Positions 25,003 to 34,914 are shown, counted from the stretch's first letter. The stretch: 64,000 nucleotides of DNA from Burkholderia pyrrocinia (GCF_018417535.1 NZ_CP070978.1:2604001-2668000), one strand, 5' to 3'. Made by a program: numbers and translations. Notes: generated from the letters alone by a model not told the origin.

Positions 25003-25734
25003 ATGAGCGAAACGGCAGCACTGGAAGAAGAGGACGTCGTCGTTACGGCGTTGCAAGGGTTCTCGCTGGACGAGAGCCGGTCATATACGGAGCAGGTGCA
25101 CGCGCTGCTGCGCCACGCGATCGTGCGCGGCGCGCTGCCGCCGCGCACCGCGCTGTCGGAGGCGGTGATCTCCACGACGATCAAGGTCAGCCGCACGCCG
25201 GTGCGCGAAGCGTTCGCGCAATTGGCCGACGAGCGGCTCGTGCAGATCCACCGGAAGGTCGGCACGTTCGTCGCGCCGATTCCGGTGTCGATCCTCGAGG
25301 AAGGGCGGTTCGCGCGCAGCACGCTCGAATGCGCGAACCACGTCGAGCTCGCGCAGAAGATCACGCCGGAGCAGCTCGCGGAACTGTCGCGGATCATCGA
25401 CGCGCAGCGCGCGGCCGTGGCCGCCCGCGATGTCGAAGCGTTCTTCGATCTCGACGAGGCGATGCACGGCCGGATGTTCGCGTTCGCGGGCCGGCCGCAC
25501 GTATGGGAAATGCTGCAGCCGATGAAGCGCCAGTTCGACCGCGTGCGCTGGCTGCTGCTCGATCGCGTCGAGGATCACGCGCGCCGCGCGCTGCAGGAGC
25601 ACGAGCAGATCCTCGCGCACATCGCGTCGCGCAACATGGCGCTGCTCGGCGCATCGGTCGCGTCGCACGTCGACCGGATCGGCTCGCATCTGCCGGAAGT
25701 GCGCAGCCGCGCACCCCATTACTTTGTCGACTGA
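25003..25734 (+). CDS. GntR-family (FCD/FadR-type) regulator of the hexuronate locus
   Basis: A 243-residue regulator. Residues about 25-90 are a GntR winged helix (LLRHAIVRGALPPRTALSEA, then VSRTPVREAFAQLADERLV), followed by an all-helical FCD ligand domain whose metal/ligand His and Asp residues include FDLDEAMH and the C-terminal HEQILAHI. I prefer the ATG at 25003 to the one at 24964, because the latter lies inside an operator-like palindrome duplicated at the opposite end of the spacer. It precedes manD by 21 bp in the same direction and faces the fructuronate reductase, and should be the repressor of both transcription units, induced by a sugar acid. Confidence 0.87.
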   Translation: MSETAALEEEDVVVTALQGFSLDESRSYTEQVHALLRHAIVRGALPPRTALSEAVISTTIKVSRTPVREAFAQLADERLVQIHRKVGTFVAPIPVSILEEGRFARSTLECANHVELAQKITPEQLAELSRIIDAQRAAVAARDVEAFFDLDEAMHGRMFAFAGRPHVWEMLQPMKRQFDRVRWLLLDRVEDHARRALQEHEQILAHIASRNMALLGASVASHVDRIGSHLPEVRSRAPHYFVD

Positions 25735-25755
25735 ACCGCCCTCTGGAGGAGCGCA

Positions 25756-26964
25756 GTGAAAATCGAACGCTTGCAGACCATCGTCACGTGTCCGGGCCGG
25801 AACTTCGTGACGGTGAAGATCGTGACCGACGAAGGCGTCTACGGCCTCGGCGACGCGACGCTCAACGGGCGCGAGCTCGCGGTGCGCGCGTATCTGGAAG
25901 ACCATGTGTTCCCGTGCCTCGTCGGCCGCGATCCGCGCAACATCGAGGACATCTGGCAATACCTGTACCGCGGCGCGTACTGGCGGCGCGGGCCCGTGAC
26001 GATGACGGCGATCGCCGCGATCGACATGGCGTTGTGGGACATCAAGGGCAAGCTCGCGGGGATGCCCGTCTATCAGCTGCTCGGCGGCAAGAGCCGCGAC
26101 GGCCTGATGGTGTACGGCCACGCGAACGGGCGGGATCACGAGGAAGCGGTCGACGCGGTACGCGAACACATCGAGGCCGGCTACCGTGCGATCCGCGTGC
26201 AGTCGGGCGTGCCGGGGCTCGACAAGGTGTATGGCGTCGGCAAGACGGCCGGTGCGTACGAGCCGGCCGAGAAGGGGCTGCCGCCCGAGGAACCGTGGGA
26301 CACCGCGCTCTACCTGCGCCATACGCCGGAACTGTTCCGCAAGGTGCGCGACGCGGTCGGCGATGCGCCGCACCTGCTGCACGACGCGCATCACCGGCTC
26401 ACGCCGATCGAGGCCGCGCGGCTCGGCCGCGATCTCGAACCGCATCGCCTGTTCTGGCTCGAGGACGCGACGCCCGCCGAGAACCAGGACGCGTTCAGCC
26501 TGATCCGCCAGCACACGACGACGCCGCTCGCGGTCGGCGAGGTGTTCAACTCGATCTGGGACTGCAAGGACCTGATTCGCGACCAGCTGATCGACTACAT
26601 CCGCGCGACGATCGTGCACGCGGGCGGGATCACGCACGTGCGGCGCATTGCCGACTACGCGGCGATGTACCAGGTGCGCACCGGCTTCCATGGTGCGACC
26701 GACCTGTCGCCCGTCTGCATGGCGGCGGCCGTGAACTTCGGGCTGTGGGCGCCGAACTTCGGCATCCAGGAACTGATGCCGCACAGCCCGCTGACCGACG
26801 AAGTGTTTCCGCACAGCTACCGCTTCGAGGACGGCTATCTCGTGATGGACGACGTGCCGGGCCTCGGCGTCGACATCGACGAGACGCTGGCCGAGAAGTA
26901 CCCGTACGAGCGCGCGTACCTGCCGGTCGCCCGGCTGCGCGACGGTTCGATGTGGAACTGGTGA
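25756..26964 (+). CDS. manD: D-mannonate dehydratase (enolase superfamily, ManD/RspA type)
   Basis: A 402-residue acid-sugar dehydratase that removes water from D-mannonate to give 2-keto-3-deoxy-D-gluconate. Enolase-superfamily features are present: [17 protein letters not shown], the YRAIRVQSG segment of the ManD active-site loop, HDAHHRLTP and [10 protein letters not shown] as metal-ligand strands, VGEVF, and HGATDLSPV containing the conserved His. The chain ends in MWNW; a C-terminal Trp is characteristic of ManD. GGAGGA precedes the start. Low-activity ManD homologues exist that act mainly on other sugars, so context is important: a fructuronate reductase and a gulonate-type dehydrogenase flank it. 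Confidence 0.87.
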   Translation: MKIERLQTIVTCPGRNFVTVKIVTDEGVYGLGDATLNGRELAVRAYLEDHVFPCLVGRDPRNIEDIWQYLYRGAYWRRGPVTMTAIAAIDMALWDIKGKLAGMPVYQLLGGKSRDGLMVYGHANGRDHEEAVDAVREHIEAGYRAIRVQSGVPGLDKVYGVGKTAGAYEPAEKGLPPEEPWDTALYLRHTPELFRKVRDAVGDAPHLLHDAHHRLTPIEAARLGRDLEPHRLFWLEDATPAENQDAFSLIRQHTTTPLAVGEVFNSIWDCKDLIRDQLIDYIRATIVHAGGITHVRRIADYAAMYQVRTGFHGATDLSPVCMAAAVNFGLWAPNFGIQELMPHSPLTDEVFPHSYRFEDGYLVMDDVPGLGVDIDETLAEKYPYERAYLPVARLRDGSMWNW

Positions 26965-26993
26965 GCGGCGAAGATCAGAAGGAGAGAACCGAA

Positions 26994-28025
26994 ATGTTGA
27001 GCGTCGTTGTCGATCGTCCGAACAGCATGAGCGTGCGCGAGGTGCCGCTGCCCGCGCCCGCCGCCGGCGAAGTGCGCGTGAAGGTGCGCTATGCGGGCAT
27101 CTGCGGGTCGGACCTGCACATCTTTCACGGCAAGAATCCGTTCGTGTCGTACCCGCGCATCATCGGCCACGAATTCGTCGGCACGATCGAGTCGGTCGGC
27201 GAAGGCGTCGACGCCGCGCGGCTCGGCGAGACCGTCGCGGTCGATCCGGTGATCAGTTGCGGGCATTGTCATGCGTGCACGATCGGCCGGCGTAATGTGT
27301 GCCGGCACCTGACCGTGCTCGGCGTGCATCGCGACGGCGGCTTCAGCCAGTACACGTGCGTGCCGGCCGGCAATGCGTACCGGATTCCGGACGAGATTGC
27401 CGATACGTGCGCGGCGATCGTCGAGCCGTTCGCGGTGGCCGCGAACGCGACGTCGCGCACCGGCGTGCTGCCGGGCGACGTCGCACTGATCTACGGCGCC
27501 GGCACCGTCGGGCTGACGATCCTGCAGGTGCTCAAGCGCGTGTACGGCATCCGCGCGTTCATCACCGACCGGCTCGACGCGCGCCTGCAGCTCGCGCGCA
27601 AGTGCGGCGCGGCGGAGGACGAGATCATCAACACGAGCGTCGAGTCGCTGCCCGATGCGCTGCAACAGCGCGGCGTCGACGGCGGCCCGACGCTGATCTT
27701 CGATGCGGTCTGCCATCCGCCGATTCTCGAGGAGGCCGTGAGGATCGCCGCGCCGGCGGGCCGGATCGGCGTGCTCGGGTTTTCGTCGGAGCCGTCCGCG
27801 ATCGTGCAGGCAGAGCTGACCAAGAAGGAGCTGACGCTGGCCGCGTCGCGGCTCAACTGCGCGATGTTCCCGCAGGTGATCGACTGGATCGGCCGCGGGC
27901 TGATCCAGCCCGAGCACATCGTCACGCACAAGGTGGGCTTTCGCGATGTCGCGCAGGCGTTCGAGATGGCCGAGCGCAATCCCGCGGAAAGCTGCAAGAT
28001 CCTGCTCGATTTCGCGGGCGGCTGA
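26994..28025 (+). CDS. Zinc alcohol dehydrogenase, RspB / L-gulonate 5-dehydrogenase type
   Basis: A 343-residue medium-chain dehydrogenase. Catalytic-zinc ligands are in GICGSDLH (Cys37) and GHEFVG (His59, Glu60); the four-Cys structural zinc lobe is CGHCHACTIGRRNVC; the nucleotide fold has YGAGTVGLTILQ. It is of the type paired with mannonate-dehydratase homologues, as in E. coli rspAB. In characterised examples the dehydrogenase oxidises L-gulonate at C5 to D-fructuronate, which fits the fructuronate reductase and ManD here. L-idonate is the main alternative. The ATG has AAGGAGAG upstream and sits 29 bp after manD. Confidence 0.82.
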   Translation: MLSVVVDRPNSMSVREVPLPAPAAGEVRVKVRYAGICGSDLHIFHGKNPFVSYPRIIGHEFVGTIESVGEGVDAARLGETVAVDPVISCGHCHACTIGRRNVCRHLTVLGVHRDGGFSQYTCVPAGNAYRIPDEIADTCAAIVEPFAVAANATSRTGVLPGDVALIYGAGTVGLTILQVLKRVYGIRAFITDRLDARLQLARKCGAAEDEIINTSVESLPDALQQRGVDGGPTLIFDAVCHPPILEEAVRIAAPAGRIGVLGFSSEPSAIVQAELTKKELTLAASRLNCAMFPQVIDWIGRGLIQPEHIVTHKVGFRDVAQAFEMAERNPAESCKILLDFAGG

Positions 28026-28041
28026 TACCGGTTCGTGTCGA

Positions 28042-28080
28042 CGGCCGGGGCGTGTCGCGCGTGGCGCGTCGCCCCGGCCG
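28042..28080. terminator. Bidirectional hairpin between convergent genes
   Basis: CGGCCGGGGC (28042-28051) and GCCCCGGCCG (28071-28080) are a perfect 10-bp inverted repeat with a 19-nt, partly self-complementary loop, between the dehydrogenase and the convergent TonB receptor. Confidence 0.55.
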
Positions 28081-28097
28081 CCCGGCGCGATCGTTCG

Positions 28098-30275
28098 TCA
28101 GAACGACACCGTCGTCGTCAGCGTGACGAGTCGCGGCTCGCCGACCGCGATGATCAGGTTGTTGTTGCTCGACGGGTAGTAGGTCTTGTCGAGCAGGTTC
28201 TTCACGTTGAGCTGGAAGCGCGTCGGGAACTTGCCGATCGTCGTTTCGTAGGCCGCGAACGCGTCGACGGTCACGTAGCCGGGCAGCGTGAAGCTGTTCG
28301 CGGTGTCGCCGGAGCGTGTGCCGACAAGGCGCGCGCCGCCGCCGAAGCGCCAGCGGCCGGGCAGGTTCGCGATGGCCGTGTCGTACACCGCGAACAGGCT
28401 GCCCGTGTGGCGCGCGACGTTGACGAGCGGCGTGTTGCTGTCGCGATCGGTCGCGTTCGTGTACGCATAGCTGCCGATCACGCTCAGGTGGCGCGTGATC
28501 TGCCCCGCGACGTCGAGTTCGATCCCGCGCGAGCGCGCGGTGCCGATCGTCGACGTGATGTCGCCGTTCGTGACCGCGACGTTGCGCTTGTCGATCTGGT
28601 AGACCGCGAGAGTGCCCGTGATCGCGGGCTTCACGCTGAACTTCAGTCCGGCCTCGAGCACGCGGCCGTATTCCGGCGCGAGCGGCGCGGCGACATTCGT
28701 TGCGACGTTCGGCTTGAACGAGCGGCTCACGTTCGCATACGCGGTCAGCGCGGGCGTAAGCGCATACGCGAGCCCGAACTGCGGCAGCCAGACATTGCCG
28801 CGCGAGCGGTCGGCGAACACGAACGGCCGGCCCATCCCAGATTCCTGCTGCCAGTTTTCCCAGCGCAGCCCGCCGACCGCGGTGAGACGATCGGTGAGCT
28901 TCACCGAGTCCTGCACGACCATCGAGTACGCATGCACCACCGAGCGCGAATCGCTTTGCTTCGGGTTGGGTGTGCCGCCCGGCGCGAGCAGGCCGTACAC
29001 GGGATCGTAGAGATTGAAGCCCGTCGTCGCCTTGCCGCGGATCGTGTCGCCCCGGAAGCTGCGCTGCCGCTCGTATTCGCCGCCGACGTAGATCGCGTGG
29101 TTCATCCCGGCAAGCGTGACGTTGCCGAGCAGGCCGAGCGTCGCGATCTGGTCGGAGTCGTTGCGCCCGAGGTTCGCATCGGACGAGCGCGTCAGCGCGC
29201 CGGTCCTGCTGTTGAACGCGGTGGCGCGCGTGATGGTTTGGCCGTAGCGGTCGCGGCCCCAGCCGTAGGTCGCACGCACGCGCCACGCGTCGGAGAAGCG
29301 GTGCTCGATGCGCGCACGCAGTGTTTCCTGGATGCCGCTGCTTTGCGACCACGCTTCCTCGTAGCGGCGGTAGCGCAGCGCATCGTCGAGCTGGCCGTTT
29401 ACGAGCACGGTGCCGCGATCGAACGGCGTCGTGTAGTCGACGTACTGGTAGCTGACGTCGATCGACGTGCTCGCGTCGTGCCACGACAGCGCGGGCGCGA
29501 TCAGCGCGTCGCGTTGGCGGCCGAAGCTGCGCCAGTAGCGGCTCGTATCGTATTCGCCGGTCAGCCGGAACGCGAGCGTGCCGCCCGCGACCTGGCCCGG
29601 CCTGCCGAGCGGGCCCGTGAGGTCGAACAGCGCGCTGCTGCCGCCGTGGCTCGTGCGCGACGCGGAGATCGAGCCGCCGAACGCGTCTTCCGGCTTGCGC
29701 GTGACGAGGTTGATCACGCCGCCCGGGTCCTGCATCCCGTACAGCAGCGATGCGGGGCCCTTCAGCACTTCGACGCGGTCGATCGTCGCGAGATAGCTGT
29801 GCAGTACCGGCGTGCGCACGCCGTCGACGAGCACGGAGCCGTCGTTGTTCGACCCGAAGCCGCGCTTGGTGAACGCGTCGCGCGTGCCGCCGAGCGTGTT
29901 CGTCTGCGTGACGCCGCTGATGTTGCCCAGCACGTCGTCGAGCGAGCGCGCCTGCTGGTCCTGCATCACGCTGCTGCTGACTATCGCGACCGATTGCGGA
30001 ATCTCCTTGAGCGGGCGATCGCTGCCACCGGCGATGCTGCTGGTGCGCGGCTGATAGCCGATCGTGGGGTCGACGGCCGCCGATGCGTTGACGCTGATCG
30101 CCGGCAGTTCGTGTTCGGCGGGCGTTGTCGATGCGGATGCGGCGGGCCAGGTCTCCGCGCGTTCGGCGCCATCGGCATGCGCGCCGCTTGCGACGCAAAG
30201 GGTGAGCAGGGCAGGCAGGCTTGTACGCCAGGGACGAAGGGTCCGGGCGCGGCGGGGCGTTCGACGGGATGGCAT
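28098..30275 (-). CDS. TonB-dependent siderophore receptor
   Basis: A 725-residue outer-membrane receptor. A signal peptide (about residues 1-35, ending ASGAHA) is followed by a short segment carrying ELPAISVNA as a candidate TonB box, then the plug domain with KEIPQSVAIVS, RSLDDVLGNISGV and VEVLKGPASLLYGMQDPGGVINLVTRKP, which is diagnostic of the siderophore-receptor subgroup. A 22-strand beta barrel ends in Phe (TTVSF). No FecI/FecR-type signalling pair is next to it. A Fur-box-like dyad lies 82 bp upstream, so iron-repressed expression is likely. The siderophore cannot be told; no biosynthetic genes are adjacent. Confidence 0.92.
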   Translation of the reverse strand: MPSRRTPRRARTLRPWRTSLPALLTLCVASGAHADGAERAETWPAASASTTPAEHELPAISVNASAAVDPTIGYQPRTSSIAGGSDRPLKEIPQSVAIVSSSVMQDQQARSLDDVLGNISGVTQTNTLGGTRDAFTKRGFGSNNDGSVLVDGVRTPVLHSYLATIDRVEVLKGPASLLYGMQDPGGVINLVTRKPEDAFGGSISASRTSHGGSSALFDLTGPLGRPGQVAGGTLAFRLTGEYDTSRYWRSFGRQRDALIAPALSWHDASTSIDVSYQYVDYTTPFDRGTVLVNGQLDDALRYRRYEEAWSQSSGIQETLRARIEHRFSDAWRVRATYGWGRDRYGQTITRATAFNSRTGALTRSSDANLGRNDSDQIATLGLLGNVTLAGMNHAIYVGGEYERQRSFRGDTIRGKATTGFNLYDPVYGLLAPGGTPNPKQSDSRSVVHAYSMVVQDSVKLTDRLTAVGGLRWENWQQESGMGRPFVFADRSRGNVWLPQFGLAYALTPALTAYANVSRSFKPNVATNVAAPLAPEYGRVLEAGLKFSVKPAITGTLAVYQIDKRNVAVTNGDITSTIGTARSRGIELDVAGQITRHLSVIGSYAYTNATDRDSNTPLVNVARHTGSLFAVYDTAIANLPGRWRFGGGARLVGTRSGDTANSFTLPGYVTVDAFAAYETTIGKFPTRFQLNVKNLLDKTYYPSSNNNLIIAVGEPRLVTLTTTVSF

Positions 30276-30356
30276 GAATCGATGCGGGATGGAGTACTAA
30301 GGATCGGGTCGCGGGCCGCAGCACTGCGCTGCAACCGGGACGCGCATGATATATGT

Positions 30357-30369
30357 AATGAGAATCATT
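30357..30369. promoter_or_regulatory. Fur-box-like dyad upstream of TonB receptor
   Basis: AATGAGAATCATT has perfect AATGA/TCATT arms around GAA, within the AT-rich string TGTAATGAGAATCATTTGCA. It matches the core of Fur-binding sites and sits 82 bp before the receptor start. The rest of the spacer up to 30687 holds only a 41-codon frame (30468-30593) with no supporting features. Confidence 0.75.
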
Positions 30370-30687
30370 TGCAATTGAAGGAGGTGGTCGACAGCGAGCG
30401 GGCCTTGGTTGCCGGGCCGTCGGCCGTCTGCTACCGTAGCGGCCAAAATCAGACGCAGTGAAATTCAATGAGAGCCGGGGGCCGCACCATGTCATCTTCC
30501 TGTCACGTCGCGTTCAGCGCGACGCTACGCACCGCACTCGACCATGCGGGTGGTGAAGTGATCGCAGCCGTGTTCCGCCATTCGAACGATTAAACAACGG
30601 AAGCGAATTTATTCGGCGTTGTGCCGCGCAGCCGGCGCAGCACCGTCTTCAATCACTTCAACCACCAAGCCTGACGGGAGACCACCC

Positions 30688-31122
30688 ATGAAGAAAATTT
30701 CCGCGCCGTTCGCGGCGGCCGCGCTTGCGGCGTGCGCGATGCTGGCGGGCGTTCACCGGAACGCCTGCGCCGAACCCGCAATCGACGCGCATTACGGCGC
30801 CGTGATCGAGGCCTATACGCAGGACATGGCCGCCGCGAAGACGAAGTACGACGGCAAGCGCCTCGCGTTCGTCGGCGCCGTGATCCGGATGGGCAGCGAT
30901 CCGGGCGGCACGTACTTCGGCGCGCTGACGACGGACGGCGAGCAGTTCGACACGCATTTCGACGTGGCCGACCAGGATGCGCTGAAACCGAAATTCCCCG
31001 GCGGCGAGATCAAGCCGTTCACGGCGTCCGCGAATTTCCGGTTCAGTTGCGTGAACGAAGGCTATATCGATGCGCCCGTGTTGCCGGGGCTGAAGCTGGC
31101 GCACTGCCGTCTCGCCAACTGA
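30688..31122 (+). CDS. Small exported protein with a tRNA_anti-like (OB-fold) domain
   Basis: A 144-residue protein with a Sec signal peptide (residues 1-28, cleavage after ACA). The mature part has AYTQDMAAAKTKYDGKRLAFVGAV, the pattern of the bacterial tRNA_anti-like domain, an OB-fold module found in exported proteins of unknown role. Two Cys residues near the C-terminus (FRFSC and LAHC) could form a disulfide. GGGAG upstream supports the ATG at 30688. It is isolated between the TonB receptor and a TetR gene, so there is no functional context. Confidence 0.7.
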   Translation: MKKISAPFAAAALAACAMLAGVHRNACAEPAIDAHYGAVIEAYTQDMAAAKTKYDGKRLAFVGAVIRMGSDPGGTYFGALTTDGEQFDTHFDVADQDALKPKFPGGEIKPFTASANFRFSCVNEGYIDAPVLPGLKLAHCRLAN

Positions 31123-31176
31123 CCGACGCGCCGCGGCGGTCATGCAGGGGCAGCGGCAAGGCCCCGCCGCCGCACA

Positions 31177-31923
31177 TCACGCGCGCGTGCTTTCGCCTTC
31201 CAGCCGCCGCACCGCTTCCGCGACTTCGTTCCTGAAGCGCACCAGCGCCGCCTGCTCCGGCGCGGGCGGCTGCACGGCGGCCCACAGCATGTCGACCAGC
31301 TGCGTGGCCGTCGTTTCCGTATCGAGCTTGCGGTGCCCGAGGATCGCATCCCACAGCACGTGCTCGATCGGCCCGAACACCATCGAGCGCAGCAGGCTCA
31401 GCGGCAAGTCCGCACGGACCTGCCCGGCCGCCTGGCCGCGCGCGAGCACGTCCATCAGCGGCGCCGTATAGCGGCGCTGCAGCGCGGTGAGCTCGTCGCT
31501 CAGCGCATGCTGTTTCGCACGGCCTTCCGACAGCACCAGCGCGCACAGCCCCGTGCCGTTCACGAGCATCAGCCGCAGGTGGGTGCGCACGATGAACGCG
31601 AACTGCTGCTGCACCGACGCATCCTGCGGCATCCCGTGCTCGAACGCGGCGATGATTTCGTCGTACCAATCCGCGATGACACGCGCGCACAGCTCGCGCT
31701 TGCCGCGGAAGTAGCTGAACACCGTCGCCTCGGATACCCCGACGCGCTGCGCGATCTCGGCGGCCGTCGCATGTTCGTAACCTTTTTCGGCAAACACTTC
31801 ACGACCGGCGCGCAGGATGTCCTGCACGCGCTGCTGGGATTTGCGCCCGGCGGGCGCGCGCGGCGTGTCGGCGCGGTCGGCTTTGACGGTGGCGGTCATG
31901 GTGTCGGCGGTAGCGGATGTCAT
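31177..31923 (-). CDS. TetR-family regulator, probable LiuQ-like repressor of leucine degradation
   Basis: A 248-residue TetR regulator. After a low-complexity N-terminal tail, residues about 32-80 hold the DNA-binding helices (QDILRAGREVFAEKGYEHAT, then AAEIAQRVGVSEATVFSYF). The C-terminal ligand domain is unspecific. ATG at 31923 is preferred; the longest frame would begin with a GTG inside a perfect palindrome at 31938-31950 that is better read as operator. The gene is divergent from liuABCD. In beta-proteobacteria the liu genes are controlled by a TetR regulator named LiuQ, so that role is proposed here by position. Confidence 0.82.
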   Translation of the reverse strand: MTSATADTMTATVKADRADTPRAPAGRKSQQRVQDILRAGREVFAEKGYEHATAAEIAQRVGVSEATVFSYFRGKRELCARVIADWYDEIIAAFEHGMPQDASVQQQFAFIVRTHLRLMLVNGTGLCALVLSEGRAKQHALSDELTALQRRYTAPLMDVLARGQAAGQVRADLPLSLLRSMVFGPIEHVLWDAILGHRKLDTETTATQLVDMLWAAVQPPAPEQAALVRFRNEVAEAVRRLEGESTRA

Positions 31924-31937
31924 GTCGGCATGATATC

Positions 31938-31950
31938 TGAGTGTCACTCA
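31938..31950. promoter_or_regulatory. Candidate TetR operator palindrome
   Basis: TGAGTGTCACTCA is a perfect palindrome with 6-bp arms, 15 bp upstream of the regulator ATG and 144 bp before liuA. It is suited to autoregulation. Confidence 0.5.
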
Positions 31951-32013
31951 AAAAACTATTGACGCCGAAGCCGACGAGGCGCGAAACTGTGCAAAATTTC
32001 CGCTGTATTGGTC

Positions 32014-32033
32014 AATGAATCGACGCATTCATT
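32014..32033. promoter_or_regulatory. Dyad upstream of liuA
   Basis: AATGAAT (32014-32020) and ATTCATT (32027-32033) form a perfect dyad with a 6-bp centre, 61 bp before the liuA start and within the expected promoter. It could be the second regulator site of the divergent liu promoter. Confidence 0.4.
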
Positions 32034-32093
32034 CGATTTGAGCGAAACTCAGAAATCGGTGCGTGCGACACACTTTCTGGAGACGGAGGAGAC

Positions 32094-33275
32094 ATGATCA
32101 ACCTGCCCGGCGTGCAATTCATGCTCGGTGAAGACATCGAGATGCTGCGCGACGCCGTCGCGACGTTCGCGGCGAAGGAAATCGCGCCGCGCGCGGCGGA
32201 AGTCGACCGCACCGACCAGTTTCCGATGGATCTGTGGAAGAAGTTCGGCGATCTCGGCGTGCTCGGCATGACGGTGGCCGAAGAATACGGCGGCGCGAAC
32301 ATGGGCTACACCGCGCACATGGTCGCGATGGAAGAGATCTCGCGCGCATCGGCGTCGATCGGCCTGTCGTACGGCGCGCACTCGAACCTGTGCGTGAACC
32401 AGATCCACCGCAACGGCACCGACGCGCAGAAACAGAAATACCTGCCGAAGCTCGTGTCGGGCGAACACATCGGCGCGCTCGCGATGAGCGAACCGAACGC
32501 CGGCTCCGACGTCGTCAGCATGAAGCTGCGCGCCGACAAGCGCGGCGACCGCTACGTGCTGAACGGCACGAAGATGTGGATCACCAACGGCCCCGATTGC
32601 GACACGCTCGTCGTCTACGCGAAGACGGACGTCGAAGCCAATTCGCGCGGCATCACCGCGTTCATCGTCGAGAAGGGGATGAAGGGCTTCTCGGTTGCGC
32701 AGAAGCTCGACAAGCTCGGCATGCGCGGCTCGCACACGGGCGAGCTGGTGTTCCAGGACGTCGAGGTGCCGGAAGAGAACATCCTCGGCCAGCTCAACGG
32801 CGGCGTGAAGGTGCTGATGAGCGGCCTCGACTACGAGCGCGCGGTGCTGTCGGGCGGCCCGACGGGCATCATGGCCGCGTGCCTCGATGCCGTGGTGCCG
32901 TATATCCACGACCGCAAGCAGTTCGGCCAGTCGATCGGCGAGTTCCAGTTGATCCAGGGCAAGGTGGCCGACATGTACACCACGTTCCAGGCATGCCGCG
33001 CGTACCTGTACGCGGTCGGCCGCCATCTCGACTCGGCGGGCAGCGATCACATCCGCCAGGTGCGCAAGGACTGCGCGGGGGTGATCCTCTATACGGCCGA
33101 GAAGGCGACGTGGATGGCCGGCGAGGCGATCCAGATCCTCGGCGGCAACGGCTACATCAACGAATACCCGGTCGGCCGCCTGTGGCGCGATGCGAAGCTC
33201 TATGAAATCGGCGCCGGCACGAGCGAGATCCGCCGGATGCTGATCGGCCGCGAGCTGTTCGCGGAAACGATGTAA
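32094..33275 (+). CDS. liuA: Isovaleryl-CoA dehydrogenase
   Basis: A 393-residue FAD acyl-CoA dehydrogenase for the third step of leucine breakdown, isovaleryl-CoA to 3-methylcrotonyl-CoA. Family signatures are [32 protein letters not shown] and [20 protein letters not shown]. The catalytic base is in [11 protein letters not shown] (Glu248), the position used by isovaleryl-CoA dehydrogenases rather than the later site used by short- and medium-chain enzymes; [15 protein letters not shown] follows. A strong GGAGGAG ribosome site precedes the ATG. It is the first gene of a four-gene operon with both methylcrotonyl-CoA carboxylase subunits. Confidence 0.94.
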   Translation: MINLPGVQFMLGEDIEMLRDAVATFAAKEIAPRAAEVDRTDQFPMDLWKKFGDLGVLGMTVAEEYGGANMGYTAHMVAMEEISRASASIGLSYGAHSNLCVNQIHRNGTDAQKQKYLPKLVSGEHIGALAMSEPNAGSDVVSMKLRADKRGDRYVLNGTKMWITNGPDCDTLVVYAKTDVEANSRGITAFIVEKGMKGFSVAQKLDKLGMRGSHTGELVFQDVEVPEENILGQLNGGVKVLMSGLDYERAVLSGGPTGIMAACLDAVVPYIHDRKQFGQSIGEFQLIQGKVADMYTTFQACRAYLYAVGRHLDSAGSDHIRQVRKDCAGVILYTAEKATWMAGEAIQILGGNGYINEYPVGRLWRDAKLYEIGAGTSEIRRMLIGRELFAETM

Positions 33276-33306
33276 CGCCCCACGACACGCGAACGGAGCC
33301 CCGTCG

Positions 33307-34914
33307 ATGCCGATCATCGAATCCAAACTGAACCCGCGTTCGGAAGACTTCCGCGCGAACGCCGCGGCGCTCGAGGCGGTCGTCGCCGACCTGCGCGCGA
33401 AGATCGAACAGCTCGCGCAGGGCGGCGGCCAGGCCGCGCGCGACAAGCACCTGTCGCGCGGCAAGCTGCTGCCGCGCGACCGCATCGCGCAACTGCTCGA
33501 TCCGGGCGCGCCGTTCCTCGAGCTGTCGCAGCTCGCGGCGAACGGCATGTACAACGACGACGCGCCGGGCGCGGGCGTCATCACCGGGATCGGCCGGATC
33601 GCGGGCCGCGAGTGCGTGATCGTGTGCAACGACGCGACGGTCAAGGGCGGCACCTACTACCCGGTCACCGTGAAGAAGCACGTGCGTGCGCAGGAAATCG
33701 CCGCGGAAAACCGGCTGCCGTGCGTGTACCTCGTCGATTCGGGCGGCGCGAACCTGCCGAACCAGGACGACGTATTCCCCGATCGCGACCACTTCGGCCG
33801 CATCTTCTTCAACCAGGCGACGATGTCGGCGGCGGGGATCGCGCAGATCGCGGTCGTGATGGGCTCGTGCACGGCGGGCGGCGCGTACGTGCCCGCGATG
33901 AGCGACGAGTCGATCATCGTGAAGGACCAGGGCACGATTTTCCTCGGCGGGCCGCCGCTCGTGAAGGCCGCGACCGGCGAGGAAGTGAGCGCCGAGGATC
34001 TCGGCGGCGGCGACGTGCACACGCGCCTGTCGGGCGTGGCCGACCATCTCGCGCAGAACGACGCGCATGCGCTGTCGATCGCGCGCAACATCGTCGATCA
34101 TCTCGCACCGAAGATCGCGTCGCCGGTGGCGCTGCGCGAGCCGAAGCCGCCGCGCTTCGACGCGAAGAGCCTGTACGGCGTGATTCCCGTCGATACGCGC
34201 AAGCCGTTCGACGTGCGCGAGGTGATCGCGCGCATCGTCGACGATTCCGAGTTCGACGAATTCAAGGCACGCTACGGCACGACGCTCGTTACCGGCTTCG
34301 CGCACATCTGGGGCCATCCGGTCGGGATCGTCGCGAACAACGGCATCCTGTTCTCCGAATCGGCCGTGAAGGGCGCGCATTTCATCGAGCTGTGCTGCCA
34401 GCGCAAGATCCCGCTCGTGTTCCTGCAGAACATCACGGGCTTCATGGTCGGGCGCAAGTACGAGAACGAAGGCATCGCGCGGCATGGCGCGAAGATGGTG
34501 ACGGCCGTGTCGAACGCGAAGGTGCCGAAGTTCACGGTGATCATCGGCGGTTCGTTCGGCGCCGGCAACTACGGGATGTGCGGCCGCGCATTCGGGCCGC
34601 GCTTCCTGTGGATGTGGCCGAACGCGCGCATCTCGGTGATGGGCGGCGAGCAGGCCGCGTCGGTGCTCGCGACCGTGCGTCGCGACGGCATCGAGGCGAA
34701 GGGCGGCGCATGGTCGACCGACGAAGAGGAAGCGTTCAAGCAGCCGATTCGCGATCAGTACGAGCGCCAGGGCCATCCGTATTACGCGAGCGCGCGGCTG
34801 TGGGACGACGGCGTGATCGATCCCGCGCAGACGCGCGACGTGCTCGGGCTCGGTCTTGCCGCGTCGATGAACGCGCCGATCGACGATACGCGCTTCGGCG
34901 TGTTCCGGATGTAA
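33307..34914 (+). CDS. liuB: 3-Methylcrotonyl-CoA carboxylase, carboxyltransferase (beta) subunit
   Basis: A 535-residue carboxyltransferase subunit that moves CO2 from carboxybiotin to 3-methylcrotonyl-CoA. The crotonase-fold halves show [24 protein letters not shown] and [26 protein letters not shown] segments in the N-half, and [34 protein letters not shown] and [10 protein letters not shown] in the C-half, all characteristic of methylcrotonyl rather than propionyl carboxylases. It lies 31 bp after liuA, and its stop codon overlaps an ATG, although the next gene probably starts 18 bp later. Confidence 0.94.
   Translation: MPIIESKLNPRSEDFRANAAALEAVVADLRAKIEQLAQGGGQAARDKHLSRGKLLPRDRIAQLLDPGAPFLELSQLAANGMYNDDAPGAGVITGIGRIAGRECVIVCNDATVKGGTYYPVTVKKHVRAQEIAAENRLPCVYLVDSGGANLPNQDDVFPDRDHFGRIFFNQATMSAAGIAQIAVVMGSCTAGGAYVPAMSDESIIVKDQGTIFLGGPPLVKAATGEEVSAEDLGGGDVHTRLSGVADHLAQNDAHALSIARNIVDHLAPKIASPVALREPKPPRFDAKSLYGVIPVDTRKPFDVREVIARIVDDSEFDEFKARYGTTLVTGFAHIWGHPVGIVANNGILFSESAVKGAHFIELCCQRKIPLVFLQNITGFMVGRKYENEGIARHGAKMVTAVSNAKVPKFTVIIGGSFGAGNYGMCGRAFGPRFLWMWPNARISVMGGEQAASVLATVRRDGIEAKGGAWSTDEEEAFKQPIRDQYERQGHPYYASARLWDDGVIDPAQTRDVLGLGLAASMNAPIDDTRFGVFRM

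Noticed and set aside
24964..25003. Upstream ATG as start of the FCD regulator
   Set aside because: The ATG is part of a palindrome that is repeated identically at the other end of the spacer, so it is more likely operator sequence.
30468..30593. 41-codon frame upstream of the tRNA_anti-like protein
   Set aside because: No ribosome site, no signal or domain and ordinary composition; chance frame in a spacer.
31924..31947. Upstream GTG start of the TetR regulator
   Set aside because: It lies inside a perfect 13-bp palindrome and adds eight non-conserved residues; ATG 31923 is preferred.
32049..33653. 534-codon antisense frame over liuA
   Set aside because: Shadow of isovaleryl-CoA dehydrogenase; lacks a ribosome site and any recognisable domain.
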